A stretch of 64,000 nt of DNA from JANWJE01 sp044326545 (lineage in GTDB: Bacteria; Chlamydiota; Chlamydiia; Chlamydiales; Parachlamydiaceae). This document shows, piece by piece, positions 52,334 through 60,874 of this stretch (the first letter of the stretch is position 1; each line of letters begins with the position of its first letter). The position numbers and the translations under genes were made by a program. Under the pieces are notes generated by a model that saw nothing but the letters and a program-made list of their open reading frames with translations, did no database searches and was not told the origin of the DNA. Location: assembly GCA_044326545.1 (NCBI GenBank), contig JBIRBM010000009.1, positions 6,442-70,441 on the forward strand, written 5' to 3'.

Positions 52334-53194
52334 CTATGTTTTTTCAATCAACCGATCAATGCGTTTGTTGATTTCTTGCGGTAGACTTTCCAATATGAGA
52401 AAGCACCCTGTAAATAAACAGATGCGTGAACCTACACCGCGAAAGAAAGGATTCAATCCCCCCTGTCCGTAAAGTTCTTTTACCCCTCCTATAAAACTCA
52501 GTTTCCCCTCTTTTTTCTGTCTCCAAGTCGCTAAGGTATCTGCTGGATGGGTCGCAACCGCAAATGTCGCGCCAACTCCTATAGCCGATAGCCAACCCAG
52601 TGCCTGACTCTCTGTTTTTTCAACCGTGAGTTCCCGGGCTCTGGGACCAAAATAAAGGATGGATCCAATAAACCCAGCTTCTCTCATCATCAATTCTCTG
52701 AGGCCAACAAAAGGTCTTCTAGCTCCTTGTTTAAGCATATGGCGCCAAGCTTGAACAGGCCCCATCTTATGCTCTTGCTGAACCACAATCGTATTCTCTG
52801 CGCAAGTGGAGAAGATGGCGCCAAACATCCCCCCAACAATCGCTGTCCCAACCTTGTGTTTTTCTGATGTTTTATCGTAAAAAGATAAATCTCTTAAACA
52901 CTTAGTAAACGTCATCCCCGACGCTGCATTTAACGCAACGGCTCCTGCAAAAGAAGAGACTCCCCGCAAAGCTTCTCTTGGGTGTAAAACACGAAATAAA
53001 TTTCCATTGCTCAGGCGATAATAATCAAGAAATTGAATTTCGTTTCTTTGTCCTCGTTTTTTAAGTCCTTCAAAAACAAAACAGGCACTACCGGCAATAA
53101 ATCCTGAAGTTGCATCGACAGTCAATTCACGCCAAAATCCAATATCATGATGGTTGCTACTTGCTGACCCTTTATTATTGGCTACCGAAGGCAT
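52334..53194 (-). CDS. Mitochondrial carrier family protein (copy 2)
   Basis: 286 residues with three carrier repeats. Repeat 3 is clearest: TFAVATHPADTLATWRQ (P217-A-D-T) and GLNPFFRGVGSRICLF, the matching G-x-x-x-F-[RK]-G pattern. Repeat 2 has STCAENTIVVQQ (around 129-140) and PFVGLRELMMREAGF; repeat 1 has SACFVFEGLKKRGQ and REALRGVSSF but has lost the proline. It is too diverged from copy 1 to be a recent duplicate. The N terminus (MPSVANNKGSASSNHH) is Ser/Asn-rich, as in type III secreted proteins. GGGGG precedes the ATG. Substrate unknown. Confidence 0.8.
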   Translation of the reverse strand: MPSVANNKGSASSNHHDIGFWRELTVDATSGFIAGSACFVFEGLKKRGQRNEIQFLDYYRLSNGNLFRVLHPREALRGVSSFAGAVALNAASGMTFTKCLRDLSFYDKTSEKHKVGTAIVGGMFGAIFSTCAENTIVVQQEHKMGPVQAWRHMLKQGARRPFVGLRELMMREAGFIGSILYFGPRARELTVEKTESQALGWLSAIGVGATFAVATHPADTLATWRQKKEGKLSFIGGVKELYGQGGLNPFFRGVGSRICLFTGCFLILESLPQEINKRIDRLIEKT

Positions 53195-53214
53195 ATGCTA
53201 TTCCCCCTTTGATT

Positions 53215-53300
53215 AACTCACCTTACGGACGAAGAGCGCGATTTGGGCTTTGAGTCTTTGGCTCAGCCTAAATCGCGTTCCTGGTGCGTCAGGTGAGTGA
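53215..53300. repeat. Dispersed palindromic repeat, ACTCACCTTACG family, best copy
   Basis: The left arm ACTCACCTTACGGACGAAGA continues GCGCGATTTGGGCT, and the right arm reads as reverse complement ACTCACCTGACGCACCAGGA continuing ACGCGATTTAGGCT. The arms nearly meet, giving an ~40-pair imperfect hairpin. This is the cleanest copy for defining the family. Confidence 0.75.
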
Positions 53301-53539
53301 TTAATTTTTAGAATTTTTATCTTATAAAAATTTCAACATAAAAGATCTATTTTTTGTTTTTACAACCTTGAATTTCATCTTTTTGTAAAGGAATCTAAAA
53401 CGTCTTTTCATGATTGGGTCAGAATAATGCCTTTTATCGAATATTAACACAAATAAAAAATCGAGTTATTTGTGTTAATAAATATTCAAAAGATTCTGAC
53501 TTATTTTCCAATAAACTTTTTGAAAATTTTATTGGATTT

Positions 53540-53567
53540 AACTCACCTGACCGACCTAAGGTGAGTT
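53540..53567. repeat. Dispersed palindromic repeat, ACTCACCTTACG family, tip only
   Basis: AACTCACCT and AGGTGAGTT pair over a ten-base loop, 20 bases past the stop of the 1247-codon gene. Together with the copy at 53215 it occupies the 53195-53587 spacer, which otherwise shows only AT-rich sequence. Confidence 0.6.
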
Positions 53568-53587
53568 AAGAGAGCGTCGATACAATA

Positions 53588-56500
53588 TCACCCAGTCGAA
53601 GATTTAAGTTGTTGAGGAGGACGAGGAGTTAAGTGAGAAAGTGTCCTTGCGTGCATCTCTTTTGCGTTTTGGGGTAGCGTGTTCCAAAAAGAATGAAAGT
53701 CCCTTAAAAATTTCGAGACCTTTTTCTCTTTAATGTCATCAAAGCTATAGCCCACTGCATGGATTTTATTTGCAATTTGTGCAAAAACCTCCAACAGATG
53801 GTTTTTTTCATTGGTTCCGCGAGGGCAATATCGTCCGGGATTGGCAATCAAATCACCCAATAGATTTGCAGATAAATAACAAACAGAACAGTGTTCGACA
53901 AGGTTTAAATAGAACGAAAGAATCCGATCTAAAGACTCCTTTTTTCCGGGCGGAGTGTTCATGTGCAAGAGAAATTGTGTATCCCATACTGACGCCAACA
54001 CCATCATAAAAAGGTTGATCTCATCCTTTTTCCAAGACCGAATGTCTACAGGATTGATGATCTCTATCAATACATTCCAAGGAACGCAGGAACAAAAGAA
54101 AGGATTCATCAACACTTGAGTATAAGCATCTGGCAAAGATATTCGATTAACTTCTGCGATTTTCGGGACCATATCACCAATGAATTGCCCCTCTAAAAAG
54201 TTATGAATCGCGAGATATTTTAATAACCGTTCGACTTTCTCCATCACTTTTTCTTGATCAGGAAAAGAAAATAGGCAGTCCAATGCTTCCATCACCTGTC
54301 CCTTATTCGTTCCTTCATGGGAAAACGTCTTGGTATATTTTGGGCAAACTTTATAAGAAAAAGAGAGGAGAGCGGCAGCTCCTTCAAGCCAGCGATCGTC
54401 TTTTGTGATCCTCTTAGCGGCTGCTAATCCTTTTGCAATAAAAGCCTTTAAAAGACGGGAGCTAACTAAAGAAGGGATCCTCAGAAAAAGTGTATAAAAA
54501 TCTGGAAGAATACAATAATAATACAATCCATCCTCTTGCGTATGAAACAAAACAAAAGAGAGGAATTTTGTTAATGCTGCTGGATCCTCGATTGCCGCTG
54601 TCACGGGTAGAGCGCTACTGCGATTGAAGAGTTCTAATCCGATTTTGATCAAAGGAATCGCATAAGCAATGACCATCCGTTTTTCACATAAAACAAGAAG
54701 CATTTTGGAAAACCGAACGGTCAATTCGGTTGCATTTTTCTGATGAGGAATCGAATAAAATAAGGTGACAACGTCTTGATAAATCATCGACAGATCGGTT
54801 GAATCTTGCCATTCATTTTCAAGAAATGAGCAATAGACTTCCACATCGATCGCACAATTTTCTCTGTTTTGATTGTTCAATCTTGGGTGGTAAATCGTCG
54901 TGAGGATCTCGTTGGCTGACTCAACATAGACGCTCTTTTTTAAGAATTGCTTGATCAACATGGCGCTTATTTCAAGAATGAGAGGAGTGTGATTAACCGT
55001 CTCTTTGTCAAACCGGCTGATTTTCTTCGAAAATCTCATTAAAACAGTCTCTAAATCAGGCGGGAGATTCATCTTTTTACTTTTCACACTCAACGCCTTC
55101 AAACTCAATTGAAGTCCTAAAAGAACATGAGGCTCCACTAAACAGTCGCCTTGCATTTCACAATAGCCTTCTAAAAGGGAGTATAAAGACCTTAAGGAAA
55201 AACCAGAAAAATTGAGTCTTTTTTGAGAAATTGCTTTTAAAGCTTCATCTGTTATCTGGGCTTGATCTTGTTTTTCAAATAGATGAAAGGAAGAGAGCAA
55301 AAAAAGTGAAGTACAGAGGGTGTTTTGCATCCTAAAGGAAGCTGCGCGCTTGCCATTTTCTTTGAGCGTCTCATCTTTGGTATCGTGCAAATAAAGTCGA
55401 TAAGAGTCGAGGACTAAATATTTCTCTTCTAAAAAATCGGCGACGATTTTTTCGTCGTAAAGATTACCATAGATCTGCCAAACCAAGAGGTGTTTATCTA
55501 AAGCAGCCTGCAATCTCATTTGAAGATAGTCTAATGCCCTGCTTCTATCCGCTCTTAAAAGACGAGAAAAGGAGTGCATCTGCTCTTGATCCGATTGAGT
55601 TGTCATTTGAAAGAGTTTTTCAAGAAATGAGCAAGAGTGAGTTGAAAGAGATGTTCCATCGTTGTTCAAAACGTGGTCGATCAACAAACACGCCTGTGCT
55701 GATCTCTTTTTTTCGTCGTAAAAATTGAGAATCATCAAGACACGATCGAAACAGCTATCCTGATCAAAAAAATATTCCGAGGGTTTCTCTAAAAGGGCTT
55801 TAAAACCCCCGCTTTTCTCTAAAAACAATTGACACAAGAGGTGTTTTTGCTCCTCATCCAGAGAACTAAAATCCAAATTGAAGACAATTTTTTGTAAAAT
55901 CGAAGAGTTGATGTCCGTTTTTTGAATCTCCTGGCAGATTAATCGCAATTTAAAAGGGAGATATCTAGCCCCCAAAAACAATCTAGAATTGGACATTTTG
56001 CTAAATAATAAAGAAAAAAGAGGGGGAGATAAAGAGATCCAGCCAAAAATAAGGTCTTCTACTAAAGGACTTTCTTCAATAGTTGAAATGTCAGATAATA
56101 AGGTAAAACAAGATTCTTCAAAGGGTAAATCCCCTCTTGCACCCTCGAGGACAATCGAAGTTCCTTCATTGCGAAGGGCGTTTAGAATTGATGGGAGGGC
56201 CTTTTGTCGATCACAAAATGCATAAGGAATCAGGATATGCAAATTGTTTGTTCCCCCCTTTAGTTTGCACTGCAACCACGTTCCGTTTAAATGGTTTTTT
56301 AAAGTCACCGATTGTGAAAGCAATGGAAGAAAGAGCTGCAAAACAGTTGGAATATCTTTTAAAGGAAAAGGGCCTCGAAGAACCGCTTTTAGAGGTAACA
56401 TCCAGGCTGCGCTCGGGGTCTGATGCTCTAGGAGCGATGTCAACTGTCCAATCAAACGTTCAAGAAAAGAGGTCTTAGGGCATTGGAAAATCGCATTGCA

Positions 56501-57331
56501 AATCAAAAAAAGCCAATAAACCTCCGCTGCACCTTGTTTTTTTCTCTGGACAAATTGGTGCATATCATAAATAAAAGTCTCTACATTCTCAGTTTCATTT
56601 TCAAAAAAAATGTCATTCATTTCTTGATCTTGACAACTAAACCCTTCCACAATTGCGCTAAGGTAGCGCGTCCATCCAAATTTTTTGACGCTTTTTGGAT
56701 CTTGACAAGTCAAGCGACGCTCTTTGATCTGTTCAATCACTGACTGACAAGTTCCTTGGGTAGAATAGAGGCGAAAATGCTCAGGGACAAAAGAGCCTAG
56801 GATAAAACCAAAAGGAGAGGGGAAAAAAGTGACGGGAATATAAAAAGAATCAAGATTCATGACCGTAGGGGGGAGCATGTTGAGGCAATCTGCGACGATG
56901 AGGGAAATTTCAAAAGGAAGATCCCCACCCAATCCTTGAAATGTGTATCCTTTAAAACTATACAATCGGTCGATATAGACCGGTTTAAACGTTTCATGTG
57001 CTAAATGATCGAGGCTGTAAGGAACCCCTTGGAAGAGGGGGAGATTCCCTATATGTGAGAAAAGACCTTGAGCAACCTGATGGGTCCCTCTAATCATGAT
57101 TTTCATGTCGATGTCGTGATGTTCTGTGGAAGCGGCAAATAAATGCGTCAAAGAGCTTCCTACCAGATAACTCCCCATCACGGGGATGCACGCATGATGT
57201 AAACTCAATAAGAATGAGAGGGCGATATCATGGACGCAACTCAATCTCCCATCGCAGAGTTTCACCTGATTATTTAATAGAGGAAGGAGTTGTTTATAAT
57301 CAATCTCTTTATAAGCTAAACCGATCTGCAC
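53588..57331 (-). CDS. Large protein with TENT5/FAM46-like nucleotidyltransferase domain
   Basis: 1247 residues from a GTG start with GGAGG five bases upstream. Residues ~10-235 follow the plan of animal TENT5/FAM46 non-canonical poly(A) polymerases: GSYLVGSSLTHLF (G58-S59), EHHDIDMKIMI (catalytic D73 and D75), DLPFEISLIV (E141), MNLDSFYIP, then RRLTCQDPKSVKKFGWTRYL and VEGF, which parallel the TENT5 TRNPEEIRGGGLLKY...RGF segment. The remaining ~1000 residues are helical and unrecognised. If active it would add nucleotides to RNA or modify a protein; target unknown. No signal peptide. It lies alone on its strand between repeats. Confidence 0.65.
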   Translation of the reverse strand: MQIGLAYKEIDYKQLLPLLNNQVKLCDGRLSCVHDIALSFLLSLHHACIPVMGSYLVGSSLTHLFAASTEHHDIDMKIMIRGTHQVAQGLFSHIGNLPLFQGVPYSLDHLAHETFKPVYIDRLYSFKGYTFQGLGGDLPFEISLIVADCLNMLPPTVMNLDSFYIPVTFFPSPFGFILGSFVPEHFRLYSTQGTCQSVIEQIKERRLTCQDPKSVKKFGWTRYLSAIVEGFSCQDQEMNDIFFENETENVETFIYDMHQFVQRKKQGAAEVYWLFLICNAIFQCPKTSFLERLIGQLTSLLEHQTPSAAWMLPLKAVLRGPFPLKDIPTVLQLFLPLLSQSVTLKNHLNGTWLQCKLKGGTNNLHILIPYAFCDRQKALPSILNALRNEGTSIVLEGARGDLPFEESCFTLLSDISTIEESPLVEDLIFGWISLSPPLFSLLFSKMSNSRLFLGARYLPFKLRLICQEIQKTDINSSILQKIVFNLDFSSLDEEQKHLLCQLFLEKSGGFKALLEKPSEYFFDQDSCFDRVLMILNFYDEKKRSAQACLLIDHVLNNDGTSLSTHSCSFLEKLFQMTTQSDQEQMHSFSRLLRADRSRALDYLQMRLQAALDKHLLVWQIYGNLYDEKIVADFLEEKYLVLDSYRLYLHDTKDETLKENGKRAASFRMQNTLCTSLFLLSSFHLFEKQDQAQITDEALKAISQKRLNFSGFSLRSLYSLLEGYCEMQGDCLVEPHVLLGLQLSLKALSVKSKKMNLPPDLETVLMRFSKKISRFDKETVNHTPLILEISAMLIKQFLKKSVYVESANEILTTIYHPRLNNQNRENCAIDVEVYCSFLENEWQDSTDLSMIYQDVVTLFYSIPHQKNATELTVRFSKMLLVLCEKRMVIAYAIPLIKIGLELFNRSSALPVTAAIEDPAALTKFLSFVLFHTQEDGLYYYCILPDFYTLFLRIPSLVSSRLLKAFIAKGLAAAKRITKDDRWLEGAAALLSFSYKVCPKYTKTFSHEGTNKGQVMEALDCLFSFPDQEKVMEKVERLLKYLAIHNFLEGQFIGDMVPKIAEVNRISLPDAYTQVLMNPFFCSCVPWNVLIEIINPVDIRSWKKDEINLFMMVLASVWDTQFLLHMNTPPGKKESLDRILSFYLNLVEHCSVCYLSANLLGDLIANPGRYCPRGTNEKNHLLEVFAQIANKIHAVGYSFDDIKEKKVSKFLRDFHSFWNTLPQNAKEMHARTLSHLTPRPPQQLKSSTG

Positions 57332-57606
57332 AATTTCCTCCTCTCAAAAAAAATAAACAACGATGTTTATACAATTATTCATTTAAGTCAATTTTTTTAA
57401 AAAACAATAAATAAAGTATTTTTTAAAAAAATCAGATTTATTTTTTAATAAAAAAAATCCAATCGTTTGGAAAATACCACGCGATTTTCTTGTTCAAAAA
57501 TGAGAGAGTGACATTTGAAAAATTTCCAGCGATTCAGCGATCGAAACGCTATCACGATAGACTCTTTTTGGATGTTCAAAAGAGGAGAGGTTTAAGAATC
57601 TTTTTT

Positions 57607-57734
57607 AACTCACCTTACGAACCAGGAGCGCGATTTGTCCTGAAGCGAAAGCCCTCGGGCTTGACAGATCGTTTAAATATGGGATCATAAACGATCTGTC
57701 AAACCCGGGAGCTTTGCCGCAGCCAAAATTCACC
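57607..57734. repeat. Dispersed palindromic repeat, ACTCACCTTACG family, copy with extended stem
   Basis: The left arm AACTCACCTTACGAACCAGG runs through AGCGCGATTTGTCCTGAAGC to an inner exact stem TTGACAGATCGTTTA (57661-57675)/TAAACGATCTGTCAA (57688-57702). The right outer arm (GGGAGCTTTGCCGCAGCCAAA) pairs loosely. The rest of the 57332-57757 spacer is AT-rich, with no gene seen. Confidence 0.65.
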
Positions 57735-57757
57735 ATTTGAGCTTGAATGAATATATC

Positions 57758-58018
57758 CTAAGAGGGTGTTTTTTCTTCTTTAGTCGCAACGTGATAAACA
57801 AACAGAAGGATCATCGCTCCAATCACCGACATAAAAAAACCAGCGGGTTGATCGGGTGCATACAAATCGAGCCCTTGACCAATAAATTTCCCTATAAAAG
57901 AGCCGGCAATCCCAAGCAACGTTGTAATAATAAACCCTTTAGGATCTCTTCCTGGCATAATGAATTTCGCAACCAGCCCTACAATAAACCCAATGATAAT
58001 TGTCCAAATAATGCTCAT
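57758..58018 (-). CDS. GlsB/YeaQ/YmgE family membrane protein
   Basis: 86-residue protein with three membrane helices (TIIIGFIVGLVAKFIMPG, GFIITTLLGIAGSFIGKFIG, FMSVIGAMILLFVYHVA). The LVAKFIMPGRDP and LLGIAGSFIG motifs are the family's signature; it is annotated as transglycosylase-associated and is stress-induced in many bacteria, but its biochemical role is unsettled. Terminates with a short charged tail (TKEEKTPS). Confidence 0.9.
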   Translation of the reverse strand: MSIIWTIIIGFIVGLVAKFIMPGRDPKGFIITTLLGIAGSFIGKFIGQGLDLYAPDQPAGFFMSVIGAMILLFVYHVATKEEKTPS

Positions 58019-58187
58019 AATCCTCCTTTAAAAGGAAAAAAGTGTGATTAAACAAAAACGATGCGATGTAATCGACCCGCTTCACGGACTCCTCTGATGG
58101 AGAAAAAGTACGAGTGGGGTAAAAGTCTGCTTTCAAATTCAATAAAAACGAATGGGAGAATAGTCGCAAGATAAAAGTGAAAATTTC

Positions 58188-58281
58188 AGAATGTGTGGTG
58201 ATGTTTTTTTGCCTTTGGGCTTTTCGATCCTCGACAGCTTTTACGCTCGCAAAAAAGGCAAAAAACATCACCACACATTCT
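58188..58281. terminator. Long inverted repeat after the YjbH-like gene
   Basis: AGAATGTGTGGTGATG and its exact complement CATCACCACACATTCT bracket 94 bases, with adjoining TTTTTTTGCC/GGCAAAAAA also pairing. The right end touches the YjbH-like stop codon. On the minus strand the 3' arm contains a T-rich tail, so it may end transcription; the long loop is unusual for an intrinsic terminator. Confidence 0.55.
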
Positions 58282-60530
58282 TACTGTCTCTCTTGATTGA
58301 TCATCTCATAAAGGAGATTTCCTGACGCGCCGCTCACCCCAACATCTCTAAGCCAAGCAGACATTCCATAGCCCCAACGAGAACGACAGGTGTCCGTATA
58401 GAAGATGTCAAGAGGAATGGAAAGAAACACACCTTTATCATGATAAACAGAATTGTTAATCACATCGTGTGCATTCGTGTAGGTATACCAAAATCCCATC
58501 CGCAATCCACTGGGAAAATAACGGGACACTTCAGTTCTTACACCAAAATCATCTGCCAAAAATTTGCCTGCACTGATTTTAAATTCGAGGTTGGTGCACC
58601 GCCAATTGTAGTAAAGATTGAGAAAGTACTGTGAACCTAAAAATTTGACCCACTTGACCTTAAAGCCATGGAGCTTTCGAGCGTAACTGGTAAAATCAAT
58701 CCCATGATAGGCCCGTTTTTTTAAGATGGCGAAATTCATTCCAACTGCCCATTCGCAATTGACTGGATAGTAAAGCCACTCATACCCAATTCCCCCATAT
58801 TCAGGCTCAAAAAACCCAAGAGAAATGCGAGTATACCACCCTTTTCCCCAATTCCACACCTTCTCTACATAAGCTTCATCGACTGTCACCCCGCTCTGCT
58901 TATAATAATTCACGATATCGGTACGGACGTTGATAATTTGGGAGGGATTTAAACGGTCAATATCATGAACCGTTTTCAGGTAGCTATTAAAATAATAACC
59001 AAGACTGATCGAATAAAAGATCTCATTGAATAAAAAACCATTGATATTCGCTGACAAACCCAGAGCATATTTAAACTTTCCGCTTGCACTGCCAAATAAC
59101 GCTTGTGTTTTTGGCAGAATTTCAAGATTCCACCAGTCTAAATCTTGTTTAAAAAGCAATTTAGAGGTGTAAATATTGGGCCATGTCGCTTCTCTAAATG
59201 GGGTGAGAATATCCAATTCATAATGCCCAATTTGTTGATCGCGATAAAGGCGTAAAAATTGAGCCTCATAACACAGCTGTTGAATCGGCATCCCTGTCGC
59301 ATCAATGACGACAATCACTCCATCCACATCATTGGGGATTAAAGAGGAGAGTAAAGCATTTAAACGGCTGCGCAGTTGTTTTTCATCGCGGTACATGATA
59401 TTGCTGATTTGCAAACGAAGCACTCTTCGTCCCCCCTGATCGCATAACCATGCCTCAGACAAATAAAATCCTTGCTCACGAAAAGCATAAATCAACTCTT
59501 GGACCATCGTTTCGGGAGGACGAAATTCTCCTAAGGGTTGAAAATTGAGGGGAGCCTTATAAGGCAACGCATCATTAATTTTGGGAAGAAGTCCTTTGGT
59601 TGATCCAAAATTATAAAAAGAGGAAACAGTCAACGCCAATTTATCTCCTCTAATGTAAGAGAGTGATAAATCGATACAATCCCACGCACGATATTTGATC
59701 CCAAACTGCCAAGGAGTGTATTTTTTTCTCCCTTTTGGGTGCCTCTCAAGGTTTTCATCCTCATAAGGAATCGCATCATATTCAAGAACAAAAGCCAGAT
59801 CTCTTAAATATTGCCAACGTGTTTGTCTAAATGGCATCCATATCATTCCACCAAACCACTGATGAATGCGATTTGCTCCAAAACCTAGGGTAATCTCCAC
59901 ATTTTGTTTTAAAAACACTTGTGTTAACACGATATAGTACGCTTGAAAGGCCTTAGTTCCAATAAAATCTTCTAATCCAATTGCAAGACCCGGCAAGCGA
60001 TAGTGGGTCGCTTCAGGGGTAAAAAGAGAAAGCTTTAAGTTGGCCCCTTTATCTGAGAAATCTCCATACCCCAGCTGAGTCAACACCGGATCCTCAACTC
60101 CTTTAAAAATCCGATAATTTCCCGAAATTTCCAAAAAATCAACTAATTGGAAACGGCCGTTGTAAAGGATATAGGGAGGCACATATCCATAACCAACGCC
60201 AATTTCACCTTCTGCTCCCATTCGAGCCGAAGGCATGCTAAAATACCCCCCTTGAAGGAGATGATTATAGGTGACAGGAAATTTTTCATTCAGCCGCTTG
60301 TTCCAATAATTGACGATGAGGAGATCCTCCATCAGATTCGATTCTCCCTCTCTGCGAGGAATGATTGATTGAGAGGAGGACTCTGTGCAAATGGATCCCT
60401 CTTGCCCCATTAAGGGGAAGACAAAGAAAAAAGAGAAATGGAGTAAGCCAAGGAAATATTTGAGAAGAGCCTCTTGAAAAGATCTGGCTAATGCATGTTG
60501 AGTGGATTGATTGCTACATTTTGAGAACAT
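58281..60530 (-). CDS. YjbH/GfcD-like outer-membrane beta-barrel protein
   Basis: 749 residues. A hydrophobic signal (LGLLHFSFFFVFPLMG, about 27-42) sits behind an extended basic N terminus. The mature part begins with the YjbH motif GGYFSMPSARMGAEGEIGVGYG (93-114 in outline) and alternates amphipathic beta strands rich in Tyr/Trp/Phe (YNGRFQLVDFLEISGNYR, GMIWMPFRQTRWQYLRDLAF), consistent with a barrel in the outer membrane. YjbH and GfcD take part in exopolysaccharide export in enterobacteria; here no yjbEFG or gfc partners are in view, so the role is open. Confidence 0.8.
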   Translation of the reverse strand: MFSKCSNQSTQHALARSFQEALLKYFLGLLHFSFFFVFPLMGQEGSICTESSSQSIIPRREGESNLMEDLLIVNYWNKRLNEKFPVTYNHLLQGGYFSMPSARMGAEGEIGVGYGYVPPYILYNGRFQLVDFLEISGNYRIFKGVEDPVLTQLGYGDFSDKGANLKLSLFTPEATHYRLPGLAIGLEDFIGTKAFQAYYIVLTQVFLKQNVEITLGFGANRIHQWFGGMIWMPFRQTRWQYLRDLAFVLEYDAIPYEDENLERHPKGRKKYTPWQFGIKYRAWDCIDLSLSYIRGDKLALTVSSFYNFGSTKGLLPKINDALPYKAPLNFQPLGEFRPPETMVQELIYAFREQGFYLSEAWLCDQGGRRVLRLQISNIMYRDEKQLRSRLNALLSSLIPNDVDGVIVVIDATGMPIQQLCYEAQFLRLYRDQQIGHYELDILTPFREATWPNIYTSKLLFKQDLDWWNLEILPKTQALFGSASGKFKYALGLSANINGFLFNEIFYSISLGYYFNSYLKTVHDIDRLNPSQIINVRTDIVNYYKQSGVTVDEAYVEKVWNWGKGWYTRISLGFFEPEYGGIGYEWLYYPVNCEWAVGMNFAILKKRAYHGIDFTSYARKLHGFKVKWVKFLGSQYFLNLYYNWRCTNLEFKISAGKFLADDFGVRTEVSRYFPSGLRMGFWYTYTNAHDVINNSVYHDKGVFLSIPLDIFYTDTCRSRWGYGMSAWLRDVGVSGASGNLLYEMINQERQ

Positions 60531-60874
60531 ATGTTATCCGAAAATCCAACACCACATGGCAATGTCATCCAAGAAAAGGGATATAAAAGAAGGAGAAGGA
60601 TACGATGAGACGGTCTTAAAAGCAAGAGATAAGCAAGACGTTGAAAGAGCACCTGTTGATGATTCGCTTACGTTAGCCCCTGTCCAAAACCTTCGATTCA
60701 TCCTAAAATATCAAAATTGTACAAAGTCGAATTGACAAGAAAAAGAGATAGATAAGCTCGAAGTTTCTGCTCTAAATTTTTCTTTTAGAAAATTCTTGTT
60801 GGCAGTATAAAGCTGACACATGTTGACAGAAACAGATATTTTTATCTATTCGTGATTTGCACTAAAGGAGAAAA
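60531..60874. other. Divergent spacer, promoter region
   Basis: No gene is seen; a short frame at 60511-60735 has no ribosome site and is highly charged without homology. The right part carries the putative promoter listed separately; the promoter of the YjbH-like gene must lie in the left part but no clear hexamers stand out. Confidence 0.6.
60823..60850 (+). promoter_or_regulatory. Putative promoter of the phosphoesterase gene
   Basis: A perfect -35 TTGACA (60823-60828) is followed after 16 bases by TCTATT (60845-60850, four of six matches to TATAAT). AAGGAG precedes the ATG 25 bases on. Confidence 0.45.

Noticed and set aside
57939..58274. 111-codon frame across the small membrane protein gene
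   Set aside because: Overlaps the well-supported GlsB/YeaQ-type gene and the 58188 hairpin; no family resemblance.
60511..60735. 74-codon plus-strand frame between YjbH-like and phosphoesterase genes
   Set aside because: No ribosome site; overlaps the start of the YjbH-like gene; charged but without recognisable features.
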